Source: Parietichytrium sp. I65-24A
Taxonomy: Eukaryota > Sar > Bigyra > Thraustochytrida > Thraustochytriidae
Length of the DNA stretch: 64,000 nucleotides
Direction of reading: 5' to 3'
NCBI GenBank assembly: GCA_012862575.1
Contig: BLSF01000009.1
Location: forward strand, 186,001-250,000
Of the stretch, positions 1 through 10,233 are shown piece after piece. Position 1 is the first letter of the stretch; every line of letters begins with the position of its first letter. Under the pieces are notes generated by a model. It was not told the origin of the DNA. It searched no databases and saw nothing but the letters and a program-made list of their open reading frames with translations. The position numbers were made by a program, and so were the translations under genes.

Positions 1-3000
1 CACACAGTTGATTCGTATTCCCAGATCCGAATCGCGAGGGAAAGCAACGAATCTGGACCTGCTTCTCAGTCTCGTAGCTTTTTGCTTCCTTAGCTTGCTT
101 CTCAAAGCTGTCCAAAGCAAAGCAAAGAGTTCAACCAACGCCTTCGAAAAGGGACTCTTCCTGCAAGCGACTACCATGGTTTTTGATAGAAGGACGGTAA
201 TTGCAGGTGCACATGCGTTGTGGCACCTGCAAATTTTGAACTCCCGCTCCGTCCACTCAGCTTCTTTTCTCCTTTCTCACTCTCTCACTTGTCAAACAAA
301 CTATAGCTCAAAGCTAAACGAGTTTTTGGAGTGATTGGTCCTGATTCTCCAGATGCAAAACTCGGCGAGTACTACTGAAAGGTTGTCAAGTTGATTAGCA
401 CACATCGCAACTCGGAACAAACAATACTTTTAATGGGATGTAGTATTGACGGTTATCAACAGCTATCGGCGTCCCTTCAAGTCGCCCCTCCAGCGACTTA
501 GCTGTGATATAGTTGCGGCCTAGACACCCAACGTAATTCACCACGAAAAAAATTGAACCAACATGAAGCAGTTGATTCTTCAAGATGCTGGTGCGATTAA
601 GATGCTGATACCGCTAACATTAGTATCGGCGTGCCCAATGAAAGAATTTGCAAAGCAGTTATATCTGTTGTTATCGGGTGTGGAAGAGGGCCAAACATGG
701 AGAGACTACAAATGTGTTTCTCCTCACGGTTTTGTCTACACTTTTGGTAGAGCGCATTAACTCCAGAAGTGTTCGATCATGAAAGAAAGAAGGAGTTGGC
801 GAATCCCGGGATAACTCACCTCTTTCGATCCTTAGAGTTTAGTAAAGAAACCTGGTGAGAGTGTGCTGGCTGCCACAGTGTGTGTGTTAAAACTTGTGTG
901 GAGCAGAGAGAGGAATCGATCAACACAAGGCAAACAAAAGAAATAATCACACGAAGAGCTCTTTCCTTTTCTTCATTCGAGACATTTCTTCCGTCCGAGT
1001 CCCTCCAAATCGAAACCAAAAGCTCGCCACATTTCACACACACATTTCATTGACGGAGTGCAGTGCGTTAGGCGTTTACTACTAATAATGGCTTTTGCAG
1101 ATTCCCGAAGCGGCGCATCCTCATGGCCTCCGGTTCTCGAATCTGAACCAACTCGATTCAATTTCATTTTGCAGATTCTAACAACCTATTTCTTGCGACT
1201 TGTGTGACTTGTGTGAAAGAGTGGTGGTTTATTCGGGAGTACTAGAACAAATCCTAAGGCCTACCGTGATTTAGCGGAAGTTTGGGGCCTTATTACGAAT
1301 CCTATGGAATCACTTTGAGGTCTTTCAGCTGTAACAGAGGAAGAAGGCAGCTTTTATTAGAGACGGAGATGATGTGTGGAGAGCTTAGAAAGAGTCAAAA
1401 TCATTTATATGGGACTACTAGTGGATAACTAATCTCGATGATTCTCCTTCTCCGAGGAGGTTCCTTGTTCCTCCTTTTGTGAAAATATGGGAACTAGGAC
1501 TCCGTATTCTCTCCCATAGGAAAGATGAGATGTTCGCAGAACATCCTCCCCTTTCTCTTCCTCTTTCCCGTCAAAGTTGATCTCTATGCTTTATGCCATT
1601 AACTCCATTAACACTTTTGACCTCCTCCCCTTCCTTTCCTCGCTTTCTCCAAGGTTGTGAGAACCCCTAAGTGTATTATTAGACGAGCGAATCTGCAACG
1701 TCTAAGCGAGATAGCCATCGCAAACTATACAAGGGCATGCTTCTCGTGCATGTTCGTATCAGCTCGTCGCAGCGCAAGAGTATGGCACAGCTTATCCGGG
1801 TTTCTAAGCAACTTGGTACAATAGTAAAATCAAAGCCATTCAAATTGTTGCAGATTCTGTTGCAGACTTCTCTTTGTGCATCCACTACAATGTCTTCCTG
1901 CCATGTTTCCTGAGCTTCTCCAACGTATCAGGAGCATGTGGATCTAGGTGCGTTACAAGTTTCCATTGAAGCGTTTTCGCTAGCGCTCCTTATCGAGTCC
2001 CCCTCCCCTTCTCGCTAACAAATCTAGTCGACTTGCACGGTGAGCTTCGAACTTGTTATTTCTTTTCGATGCTCACTCGCGCGGCCTTCCAGACCTTATT
2101 TAGCTGGTACCATCGTTGAAACAAGCGGAGCAGAGACTCGCCTTGTATTGGCCGTCTTGGTCGTATCAAACGTTGAACGAATTTAGATTAGATCGAACGT
2201 CTTCCTTCCGGTGAAGAAGTGAATCTGAATCCTGAACTCGTTAATACAGTACTTGTCGAGGGGAAATGGGCCCTGCCCAGTGATATAAGAATTTGTCTGA
2301 GACTCCAAGTTGTTCGACAGTTGGTTCTACACTTTGCTTTTCCACGGCGTGAAGTGATTCCTACTCGCGAGAGGGACCGGTAGGTTAGCGTGGTCCACTG
2401 TGAAGTGGTTCCTCTAGCAAGGACGCAAGTTAGACTACACAACTGGTTACCAGCTTTTTAGGACTATAGAAGAGAGCGGGAAAAAAGTGAATTATACTCA
2501 TGTAGAAACCCAGAAATAATGCTACAGATCATTTAGTAAGCTTTGAGTTTTGTGAAAAACAAGCTCTAGGGGAGCATCATGAAGGCCTACTACGCCATTG
2601 GGTGACAGTCAATTCTTTTCCTACTCACAATCACTCTTACAAGAATGTTTCACATCAAACAATAGTAGTTATTTTCTTAAGTTTCGAGCTCTTCATGTCG
2701 GATGGAAAAAGAAGAAAACAGGAGAAAGAAGAATTGGCGTATATTCTGTTTCTAATGATAATTGTTAACATTTAGTGAGAGGAAAATCGAGGGAAAAAAG
2801 AGGGAGGGGGGGAGTTCAAGGAGGAGAATGAAGAAACGAGGGGAAAGAAAGGGGATCGAGACACCGAGCGAAAGACATGATTGTCTACTGTTTCGTCTAT
2901 ATAAAATAATACTCCCCCTTCTTCCCGTCGACTTGACGACCCTATTCGCCTTCATTTCACGCGTGGTTCACGCATGCGATTGGATTTGCTCGAACTCGAC

Positions 3001-3787
3001 ACAACCTATCAGAAGAATAACTCTTAAGCGCACCAGCAACGCATCCGAGCTGGATCTACTCCGCGCTTCCCACTCCCCTTCCTACGCCTCCTCCTTCTCC
3101 TCCTTCTCCTCCCATCCAACCCCCTCTCATCTTCCAGATGACTAGACTGTTTCAACCCTCACAGCCGGAAATATAAGCGATGCCCGAGCCAGCGGGAAAG
3201 AGGGAGGAGGGAAGAGGGAAGGAGCTAGGCGGCAGCTGGAGTCCGAGGTAGAAGGCCAAATTACGACACCACGAGACGAAAGAAGGAAATGACTCATGAC
3301 TCACAATCAGACTTGTGTGTTCCGAACTCTGAGGAAAGAAAGAAAAGAAGGAAGAAACCAAAGCGCTAGTAACGAAACAAGGAAGAGCCAAGTTTTCCTC
3401 TCTCCATTCCTCCATTCCTCCCCTCCTCGCCCTCTCATCAGCCCATCAATCCATCCATCGATCGGAGAAGGAGTAGAAGCCACAGCCCGAAAGCAGCAGC
3501 AGCTTTTCTCGCCGTATCAGCGAGTCAAACAAACTCAACTCACAGAAGTGTCAGAGGTGTTAGAGCGTCAGAGTGTGGTGGTGGACGAACGAACGACCAG
3601 GGTGGAGGACCTCTGCAATACCCGAATACAACGATACAACGATACAACGATACCGCGACGTAAGGGGACGCAAGCAGTGAATGCGGACGCCGTCAGTTGC
3701 GTTCAGAATCGACCGTGGAAAAGTTTCCAAGTTTAAAGACCAGACGAAAAAGTGCGCTTCGGCAGAAGCAAGTGGATTCAAGCAGAG
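1..3787. other. Gene-free stretch, left edge
   Basis: I see no gene here that I can support. All open frames are short, most lack a true ATG, and none resembles a known family. The last 350 bases (about 3,450-3,787) are A/G- and C-rich with short repeats such as CAACGATACAACGATACAA near 3,629, and probably form the promoter and 5' leader of the WD40 gene that follows. The region between about 3,060 and 3,130 is rich in TCC triplets. Confidence 0.5.
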
Positions 3788-5305
3788 ATGATGGACTGTG
3801 CGAAAAAGACCCCGGTCCAGACCGGAGGGTCTTCGAAGAGACCGGTCAAAGTGTTGACTGTTGAAGACGGATTCCTGGACACGATGGAGACCACAAAGAC
3901 GCGCAAAAGGGTTCGCAGTGCGGGGGTGCAGAATGTGTTTGCCGGGCTCCACAAGAAACAAGTCTCTGGGTTCAACTTTGGAGGCAATGCTCACGAGCTC
4001 TTTGAGCGCCCCAAGCCTTCGGGCTACATCAAGCTCTTCAGGCACAACGTCGTCAATCCTCCGGCTTCCGTCGTGCAGGAGTTTGAGGAGATTGAGAACA
4101 AAACAGTGGTCGAGCTCGAGTATAGCGATGCAGGGAACTTGCTTGCTCTTAGTATGGGCGGCGTGTTCCGGATAGACTCTCGGTGCAAATCCGGGCGAGA
4201 CTGTTCGTGGTTGGCGGCGGGAGGCGAGTCGTGCGCTACAAGCGCCAGATTCCTAGATTCCAACAGCTTCGTAATGTCCAACGACGCAGGACAAGTCCGG
4301 GCGGTGGATCTTCGTAAACCAGACGCTGCGACAGTCAACATTGAGGCTCATGAGGACATGGCTAAGAACGTGTCCATCCTTCAAGACGGTATCGTCCTCT
4401 CTTCCGGTTTCGACGGTACCGCCAGGATCTGGGATATCAAGCGGTCCAGCACCGCAACCAATCCGGTTTCCATCGGAGAATTCGTTCATGGGGATGACGT
4501 GTTCTCCTGCAATGGGCTGTACCGCACCATCTACAACCCGGCACAGAACAAGCTGGCGATCTTTACGTTCCGGGAAGCTTTCGTAATTCATGACTTCTCG
4601 CTCTCCCATGGCCTCAAGAGAGACTTTCTCGGCATTGAGCACTTGATACGTTCTCTTCCAAACAATTTCCACCGCGCAAGACGTGCAGATTCGTTCTCCA
4701 GATTCGTGATTTCTGACGCATTTCTGCCACAACGCTCCAAGAACCGATTCGAAGTGCTAAACCTCGGCGACATGGCATGCGCCTACTCTGGCCGATTTGA
4801 CGATAGCGGGAATCGATTAGCCCTGCGCGGCTACTGCTTTCACGGCCGAGAGGTTGGGATGGTCCTGGACATGGACTCCTCAAGGCTGGACAAAGCTATG
4901 GAAATGAATGTATTGCAGCGCGCTTTCGACCAGGGGCGGAAGAAGCGCATTCTCGTTGGGGAGGATCTCTCTCCCGTGGAACTGAGCTGCCTCAAAGGTA
5001 AGGGCGATACCTCGATGAACTTCATTGCACCTCGGCGCGCTATCGGATCAATGTTCAGCTGCGCGTCCAGCCAACCAAACTTCATTAAAGGTCCAAGCCT
5101 CTCAAGAAACGGCACTCTCCTCGCCAATCCTTACATGGACTCTGTGCAGATCCTCAAAGTTACGGACGAAAGCGTCGAGCCGCACCATGTCTTGTCGGCC
5201 GGCAGGGGGGCAGGTGAGGTGTTGTCGTGCACGTTTGACCCAACCATTGCTCAGGTCGCGAGTTGTGGTTTCGGCGGAGTTCATCTGTACGAGCCGAGGT
5301 TTTAA
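3788..5305 (+). CDS. WD40-repeat protein, DCAF10-like (probable CUL4-DDB1 substrate receptor)
   Basis: A 505-residue protein. The frame opens further upstream, but the first ATG codons are at 3,788 and 3,791, so I start at 3,788. WD-type segments are visible around residues 105-125 (KTVVELEYSDAGNLLALS) and 185-216, where SSGFDGTARIWDIK is a clear WD blade ending. The order 'AKNV...SGFDG...IWD' resembles the corresponding part of DCAF10/WDR32, a substrate receptor of the CUL4-DDB1 ubiquitin ligase. The C-terminal half has weaker blades with a long loop around residues 340-420. DCAF function is inferred from that local resemblance. A generic WD40 scaffold is the alternative. It converges with the next gene, with a 464-base gap. 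Confidence 0.72.
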   Translation: MMDCAKKTPVQTGGSSKRPVKVLTVEDGFLDTMETTKTRKRVRSAGVQNVFAGLHKKQVSGFNFGGNAHELFERPKPSGYIKLFRHNVVNPPASVVQEFEEIENKTVVELEYSDAGNLLALSMGGVFRIDSRCKSGRDCSWLAAGGESCATSARFLDSNSFVMSNDAGQVRAVDLRKPDAATVNIEAHEDMAKNVSILQDGIVLSSGFDGTARIWDIKRSSTATNPVSIGEFVHGDDVFSCNGLYRTIYNPAQNKLAIFTFREAFVIHDFSLSHGLKRDFLGIEHLIRSLPNNFHRARRADSFSRFVISDAFLPQRSKNRFEVLNLGDMACAYSGRFDDSGNRLALRGYCFHGREVGMVLDMDSSRLDKAMEMNVLQRAFDQGRKKRILVGEDLSPVELSCLKGKGDTSMNFIAPRRAIGSMFSCASSQPNFIKGPSLSRNGTLLANPYMDSVQILKVTDESVEPHHVLSAGRGAGEVLSCTFDPTIAQVASCGFGGVHLYEPRF

Positions 5306-5769
5306 AAAAGTTGGAAAATTTTCGGCCCCGGTGCGGCTCGCCCGGACAGTATAGATTTCGTGTCTGCCTGAATTGAAGCTGGGAGAAGTAGATCTCGCAG
5401 CGATGACTCTTGTATCTTTTCTTTTATTGACTTGAACCCTCAAAAAACCATTTTAGTGTTTTTTTTTCTTCTCTTCTTCTTTTTTTCTTTTTTTGGAGAA
5501 ATTCATAAAAAAACACTACTCTTCGATTTCAGAATTCAGTACTGCTGTTTAGTTTATGTTCACTGAACGAAAACTTGGCAAACAATAAGTTTAAAGCTTG
5601 TCAAAAAAGATTGTTTTATTCTTTGTGGGTGATTGAAAGCTATGCTCGAGCACTCTAAAGATTGTCCCTGGCTCCGTCCAAAGCTTTCCTCGCATATAGA
5701 TGCGTGGACGGCCCCCGAAGCCTGAGGGTCAGTTGGCTCGCAATAAAAGAAGTCAAGGCATAAAATCCT
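5306..5769. other. Convergent 3' intergenic gap
   Basis: The space between two converging genes. It contains a long T-rich stretch (about 5,455-5,500) with runs of six to seven T, and A-rich patches near 5,505. These are probably 3' untranslated and polyadenylation sequences of the two neighbours. I see no open frame or RNA gene. Confidence 0.5.
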
Positions 5770-6867
5770 TTACTCCTGCTTGGAGAGAGCTTGAGTGCGC
5801 TCGGCAACGTGCTGAAGGATCGCCTTTCCGTGAGTTTCCTCGGACAGGCCATGGTCGGTGCAGAACTGCGAAATTCTCTGATCAACAAAGTCGCCATCGT
5901 ACAATTTCATAGAAAACTCCTTGCCGTCCACGTTGATAGGAATGTCGAGCAGGAGCTTAGGCTCCTCTTGACTCTCCTCGGCCTGGATGGATGCAGCTTT
6001 CGCGCTCTCGGCCTCCTTGTTTGCTTGCTCAACGAGCTGTTGCCGAAGCTGCTCGGTGGTATCGACGATGACTTGGCGGATAGCTGGGCCAAACTGCTCC
6101 AAGCTGATGTTTTGTTCCTCACAAAATTTGGTCACAAGGCCATCGAGATTGTCTCCCTCGTGGACGCGAAGGCGAACAAGTTTGCCGTCTACGTCAATAG
6201 GAATGGAAAACAAAAAGTTGTCCTCCTTGGTGCTCTCAGCGGATTGCTGTTGGTTTTCAGCTGGTGCTTGCTCCCCGCTTTGTGCTTGCGCCGCCTGACT
6301 CTGTTGTTGGTTGACTTGTTGCACAAAAGCATCTATTAGAAGCTTTCCGTTCTGCTCAAAATTGATTCCATAGGCAGTGCAAAAGCGCTCCACAGCGCTG
6401 CGAATGGTCTCGCCTTCAAACGCGCGCACCACCAATGTGGTCTTGTCAACGACGACCTCCAACGCGGCAATAGTCTTTGGCGGCTCCGCTGGGACCAGCG
6501 AGTCGCAGCCCATCTTGGCCCACTCGTCCACAGCGGCCTGAGGCAGCGACCCCATGTCCTTCCCAGGCACCACCTTGAACTCCATCTGCCACGCGAGGCA
6601 GCGCTCCTTGTACACGTTCTGCATCCTCATGCTCTCCCACTTGGCTTCGAGCGCCTGCTCGATCGGGGCCAAATCTGCGGCAGGGAGACTGTTCCTCTCC
6701 ACAAACTCCGCGGCGGCCTCCTTGAAGCTCTTTCCTGCGGGCACCACCAGCGGCACGGTCACAGGGATGGTCACTGCCACCGTCACCGTCTCGGACGCCT
6801 GCCCTTTCGCGCTCGCCACCGACGCCGCTGCCACCACCAAAGCCTTTGCCCAGAACATCCCCTTCAT
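5770..6867 (-). CDS. Secreted protein with four divergent beta-grasp-like repeats (unknown function)
   Basis: A 365-residue protein. The start is the ATG at 6,867, which puts a good signal peptide at the N-terminus: a charged n-region, then KALVVAAASVASA. Upstream codons in the same frame are basic and lysine-rich and look like purine-rich leader. The mature part has four related units at about residues 27-77, 133-185, 218-273 and 305-359. The shared pattern is two beta strands around 'IPI.VDGK..L', then 'EGD', then a helix ending 'FC...GLS'. Q/A-rich linkers separate units 2 to 4. I do not recognise a named family. The pattern suggests a ubiquitin-like or beta-grasp fold, which is inference. 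There is no membrane anchor or KDEL signal. Confidence 0.75.
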   Translation of the reverse strand: MKGMFWAKALVVAAASVASAKGQASETVTVAVTIPVTVPLVVPAGKSFKEAAAEFVERNSLPAADLAPIEQALEAKWESMRMQNVYKERCLAWQMEFKVVPGKDMGSLPQAAVDEWAKMGCDSLVPAEPPKTIAALEVVVDKTTLVVRAFEGETIRSAVERFCTAYGINFEQNGKLLIDAFVQQVNQQQSQAAQAQSGEQAPAENQQQSAESTKEDNFLFSIPIDVDGKLVRLRVHEGDNLDGLVTKFCEEQNISLEQFGPAIRQVIVDTTEQLRQQLVEQANKEAESAKAASIQAEESQEEPKLLLDIPINVDGKEFSMKLYDGDFVDQRISQFCTDHGLSEETHGKAILQHVAERTQALSKQE

Positions 6868-8687
6868 CTTCGATCGACACCTCCTTGCTTCTTGCTTCTT
6901 GTTTCTCCTTCTTCGCCTCTTCCAACTCTTCCACTTCTTCCAATTCTTCCAATCCACGTTCGCGATCTACTCCAACTGCTCCAACCTCTCTGTGCTCCAG
7001 CATATGCTCCAGCTAGCTAACTACCAGGGTAGCTCTGAATTCAGGTGTATCTTTGGTTCCTTTTCTGGACCACCCCGTATCGCCAAGTATCACCCGGCCT
7101 ATAGGTAGGCCAGCCTAGCTCCAAATTTAGACCCGCGGATCCCAAGGAGGCCTATGCATGGATAGTCTGGATCGTGCGATCTAGGCCTGCCTATCCGTTG
7201 CTTTAACCGTGCGTTTAACAGGGTGTTAATAGGGGGAGGTAGCGTAGCGTTGGTTAGGTAACTGCCAGGTGTGAAGGAGAGGGCGTTTCTGTGAAGTGCT
7301 ACTCGAGTACTGAGAGTGGTTACTGAGATTTGTAATGTGCAACAGTCGTTTGTTTTTCAATTTTTAAACGAGATACTAAGTTTTTCAGTAATACGAAGGT
7401 AGGGAAGAAAGGTGGGACGGGGGAGTCACGAAGTGGGGACTGCTAGAGAAAACATTGAGACGCCGAGTAGGTCCGTGGGCCACACTCTTTGCTGCTGGTC
7501 CAGTTTTCTTTCGCTCTCAATCAAAACTCAAGTTTTCGCTTTCCATTTTGCTGTCAGAATGGATGTGCCATCAAGGGCGTTACAGTACTCGAGTACTCAG
7601 TACTCAGTACCACGACTCGAGCGTTGAACGTTCGAGCACGTTCCAACTTTAGCGTTGCCTGAAACTATTACTACTTCGAAAGGTTGATTGACTGTGAAGA
7701 TGAAGAAGAGTTAGTTCAATTCCAAAGAATTGACAGGTCAGATTTCACAGTCAATAAAAGCACGAGTTGATAGGCGCAATAGATAATGCGAGCCTACCAA
7801 GAGGACTCGCTCGCTTACTTACTCACTCCCCTTGGGAGATACCAAAAGTAGTTTCCAGTAACTTGTAGAGTGGGTCCGAGAGAACTGCGTTGTTGCGTTG
7901 GAAAATGGATTCGCATGTAGTGTCAACGTCTGTTCTCGTGAGGTAAATGGGTGCACTTGCCTCTGTCAAAGGCAAAATATCAACGGAAGAGGAGAGGTCG
8001 CAGTAAGCTTATTTTGAAAGAGAGCCAACGTGCCCATCATTGCGAGAGGGTTTACAAACTTTGATAGTGCTCTATGTGGCCCTTGCATTCCACGGTGCTT
8101 GCGAACCAAAGCCAGTGAAGCCATTGAATTTTTTATTCAGAAGAAACTTTCCCTTTTGAAAGATTTAACGAGATGGCGATTCCAACTGAATGGTAAAAAA
8201 AGAGCAATTTAACTGTCTTTCCTTGCAGGGGTTTCTCGCAGGCTCACAAAATTGCCGAAATTACTCGCAACATTTTTTCAAACTGGCAACGGCGGGCAAT
8301 AGCGCACCGTTCACTGGCCACTTGCTCGATGTGGAGGGGTGCCCGCTCGCACTTTCCTTGTATCTCGGTATATCCCGGTCGGTCGAACATGTTCGCTTCC
8401 CTAGGGTCTCGCGATTATATGACCCTCAATGGCAGAGGGGAGGGCAGATGACCTGAAAGAGATCGTGCGTACCAGCTCAGGCTTCTTTTTCATGAAACGA
8501 TCTTTTGGCTGGTTCTTGTTTTCGATAGTGAAAATTCGACTTTCCAAAAGTTTGAGAATAACAGGGGAGAAAATTCGCACAAGAGGAAATTACAGGTTGA
8601 AATATGTACGAGGCTGGAACGCCTTGCTCTTGCTCTTGTGAATAGATGATCCTGAGCTCTTTCTTGCCTGATGGATGGGTCACGACC
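6868..8687. other. Intergenic stretch with tandem GTACTC palindromes
   Basis: About 1.8 kb without a supported gene between two minus-strand genes. The first 100 bases are the pyrimidine-rich (purine-rich on the coding strand) leader of the secreted protein gene, followed by AGCTAGCTAACTACC near 7,010. Two clusters of GTACTC/GAGTAC palindromes lie at about 7,300-7,328 and 7,584-7,620. The rest is unremarkable. Confidence 0.45.
7584..7611. repeat. Cluster of AGTACTC/GAGTACT palindromic units
   Basis: Overlapping copies of AGTACTCGAGTACT and TACTCAGTAC, in which each half is the reverse complement of the other. The same family of short palindromes occurs in several other 5' intergenic spaces of the window, for example 25,580-25,592 and 61,478-61,492. 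A related cluster lies at 7,300-7,328. Confidence 0.55.
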
Positions 8688-8999
8688 TCACATTCTCGAC
8701 ATCAGCAAGCCGCGAGTGACCTGGACATTATAGCTGGCAAGCGCTCCCGTTTCCTTGAAATCGGTCCATACTTTGTAGTGCGGGGTCTTCTTGTGGAAGT
8801 CCACGGCGGCCATGCTTTCGTACACTTCGTAGAACACAAACTTGTTCTCCGACCCCTGCACTTGCAGCACATCAAACCCGAGGCAGCCGGGCTCCTTCCT
8901 GCTCTCCACAGCGTCCATCTCGATCACCTTCTTAAACTCGGCCAGCCTCTCAGGCACGATCTCCACGTTCACCACCACGCCGACTGGAAGCTCGCCCAT
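8688..8999 (-). CDS. Small ABM-domain (dimeric alpha/beta barrel) protein, putative quinol/antibiotic-biosynthesis-type monooxygenase
   Basis: A 103-residue protein. The ATG at 8,999 starts it directly before the first strand of the fold. The sequence follows the ABM/YgiN pattern: strand VNVEIVPERLAEFKKVIE, then 'ESRKEPGCLGFDVLQ', then 'KFVFYEVYESMAAVDFHKKTPHYKVW', then a short helix. This is the normal length for a single-domain family member. Such proteins act as homodimers on small aromatic, aldehyde or quinone substrates, often without a cofactor. The substrate here cannot be told. It is divergent from the phosducin-like gene, 361 bases away. The family call is good, but a precise function is not supported. 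Confidence 0.78.
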   Translation of the reverse strand: MGELPVGVVVNVEIVPERLAEFKKVIEMDAVESRKEPGCLGFDVLQVQGSENKFVFYEVYESMAAVDFHKKTPHYKVWTDFKETGALASYNVQVTRGLLMSRM

Positions 9000-9360
9000 C
9001 TCTCTTTCCAAAGCCCTCTAGATCTTCACACCTCCAACCCTTCCAAACACCTCAGCTTTCGCTTATTGCCAACCCGCTTTTGCATCCAAGCGTCGGACTC
9101 TGCTTCGCAATGACCGACCTGTTCTACAACCTTCTCTCCCTACGTCGGTGAAACCGGGGATACCTGTCCTAACCAAGAAGGTACGACCGGAGCAAAACTA
9201 CTATGTGAAGTAGTCCCGGCGTCTGAAGGATTATCCTTCGAGGGTTTGGGTGAGGATTTAGTGTGAAGCGGCGAGACTGCGAGGAAGGTCTGACTGCGTA
9301 AGAGCGCGTAGAGGCAAGGAGGAGCTCGGCGGCAGTCGAGTCTTACGAAAGGCGGGAAAG

Positions 9361-10233
9361 ATGAACTTTTCTGGTGCGAGCCAGACGATCCACAAAAATC
9401 GAGAGATCGAAACGACGGAGTGGGAGGATGTCCTGATCAGCCATAATGTCATCTCTGAGCGGCCCGAGATTGCGGCCATACGAGAGGCTCGCAAGGAAGC
9501 TGCTTCGCGGACGGAAGCAAGCGAGGAGGAATTGGACGATATTTTGAACTCGGCGCTGGAGGAGCTCAGCACTGATCAGCTCAAAGCCGCAGAAGACGAT
9601 CTTGAAGACGAGGTTTTGGAGAAACTGCGGCTACAACGACTCGCCGAATTGCGGCGGAAAGCAGCAAAGGAAAGATTTGGTTCCGTTCTGCACATAAGCA
9701 AGCCCGACTTTGTGCGGGAGGTGACGGAAGCCAGTCGGGAAGTTTGGGTTCTTGTTGAGTTTTTCAAAGAGGGGATTGAGGAATCGCAAAAGGCGTCTGA
9801 GCTCTACCGAGAGCTCGCAACACGCAAAAAGGAGTGTAAATTTGTTCGCATACGGTCGACAGACTGCGTAGAAAATTACCCGGACAATAGTGTGCCCACG
9901 TTTTTTCTTTACCGCCACGGTGTCATGCAAAAGCAGCTGATAGGGTTAGGATTCTGCGGGGGCCCTGCCGGCGCGACAGTGGACAAGATGCAATACGCTC
10001 TGTCTCAGCTTGGAGTCTTCCCGGACGACCTCCCAATGAATCCAAATGAAATGTCTCGAGCAGAATACGAAGAAGAGCAAGCTCGTAGAAGAGAAGCCGA
10101 GGAGGACGCCCAGAGCAGCAACTTGAAGTCAAGGGCGAAGAACGTAGCAGCATTGCCCTCCGAAAAAATAAAGTCAACCTCTCGCGGCGCGGTCTTGGAA
10201 AACCTGGATGACGACGATGATGATGATTGGTAA
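9361..10233 (+). CDS. PDCL3: Phosducin-like protein 2/3 family (thioredoxin-fold chaperonin co-factor)
   Basis: A 290-residue protein starting at ATG 9,361 after a purine-rich leader (GGCGGGAAAG). The N-terminus has the family motif TEWEDVLISHNVI, then an acidic helical region, then RLAELRRKAAKERFGSVLHIS leading into a thioredoxin-like domain (about residues 105-220). That domain contains EVWVLVEFFKEGI, KFVRIRSTDCVENYPDNSVPTFFLY and 'IGLGFCGG'. The CxxC of true thioredoxins is absent, as expected for phosducin-like proteins. The tail ends in a run of aspartates plus W. Family members bind the CCT chaperonin and help fold actin and tubulin. That role is from the family, not seen here. Length is slightly above animal PDCL3 (about 240). 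Confidence 0.9.
   Translation: MNFSGASQTIHKNREIETTEWEDVLISHNVISERPEIAAIREARKEAASRTEASEEELDDILNSALEELSTDQLKAAEDDLEDEVLEKLRLQRLAELRRKAAKERFGSVLHISKPDFVREVTEASREVWVLVEFFKEGIEESQKASELYRELATRKKECKFVRIRSTDCVENYPDNSVPTFFLYRHGVMQKQLIGLGFCGGPAGATVDKMQYALSQLGVFPDDLPMNPNEMSRAEYEEEQARRREAEEDAQSSNLKSRAKNVAALPSEKIKSTSRGAVLENLDDDDDDDW

Noticed and set aside
8-334. Open frame of 108 codons at the left edge
   Set aside because: It begins at TTG, lacks family resemblance and has no leader signal; not supported as a gene.
6446-7108. Overlapping frames on both strands around the start of the secreted repeat protein
   Set aside because: G/R/E-rich or low-complexity translations typical of shadow frames; the signal peptide is in the chosen frame.
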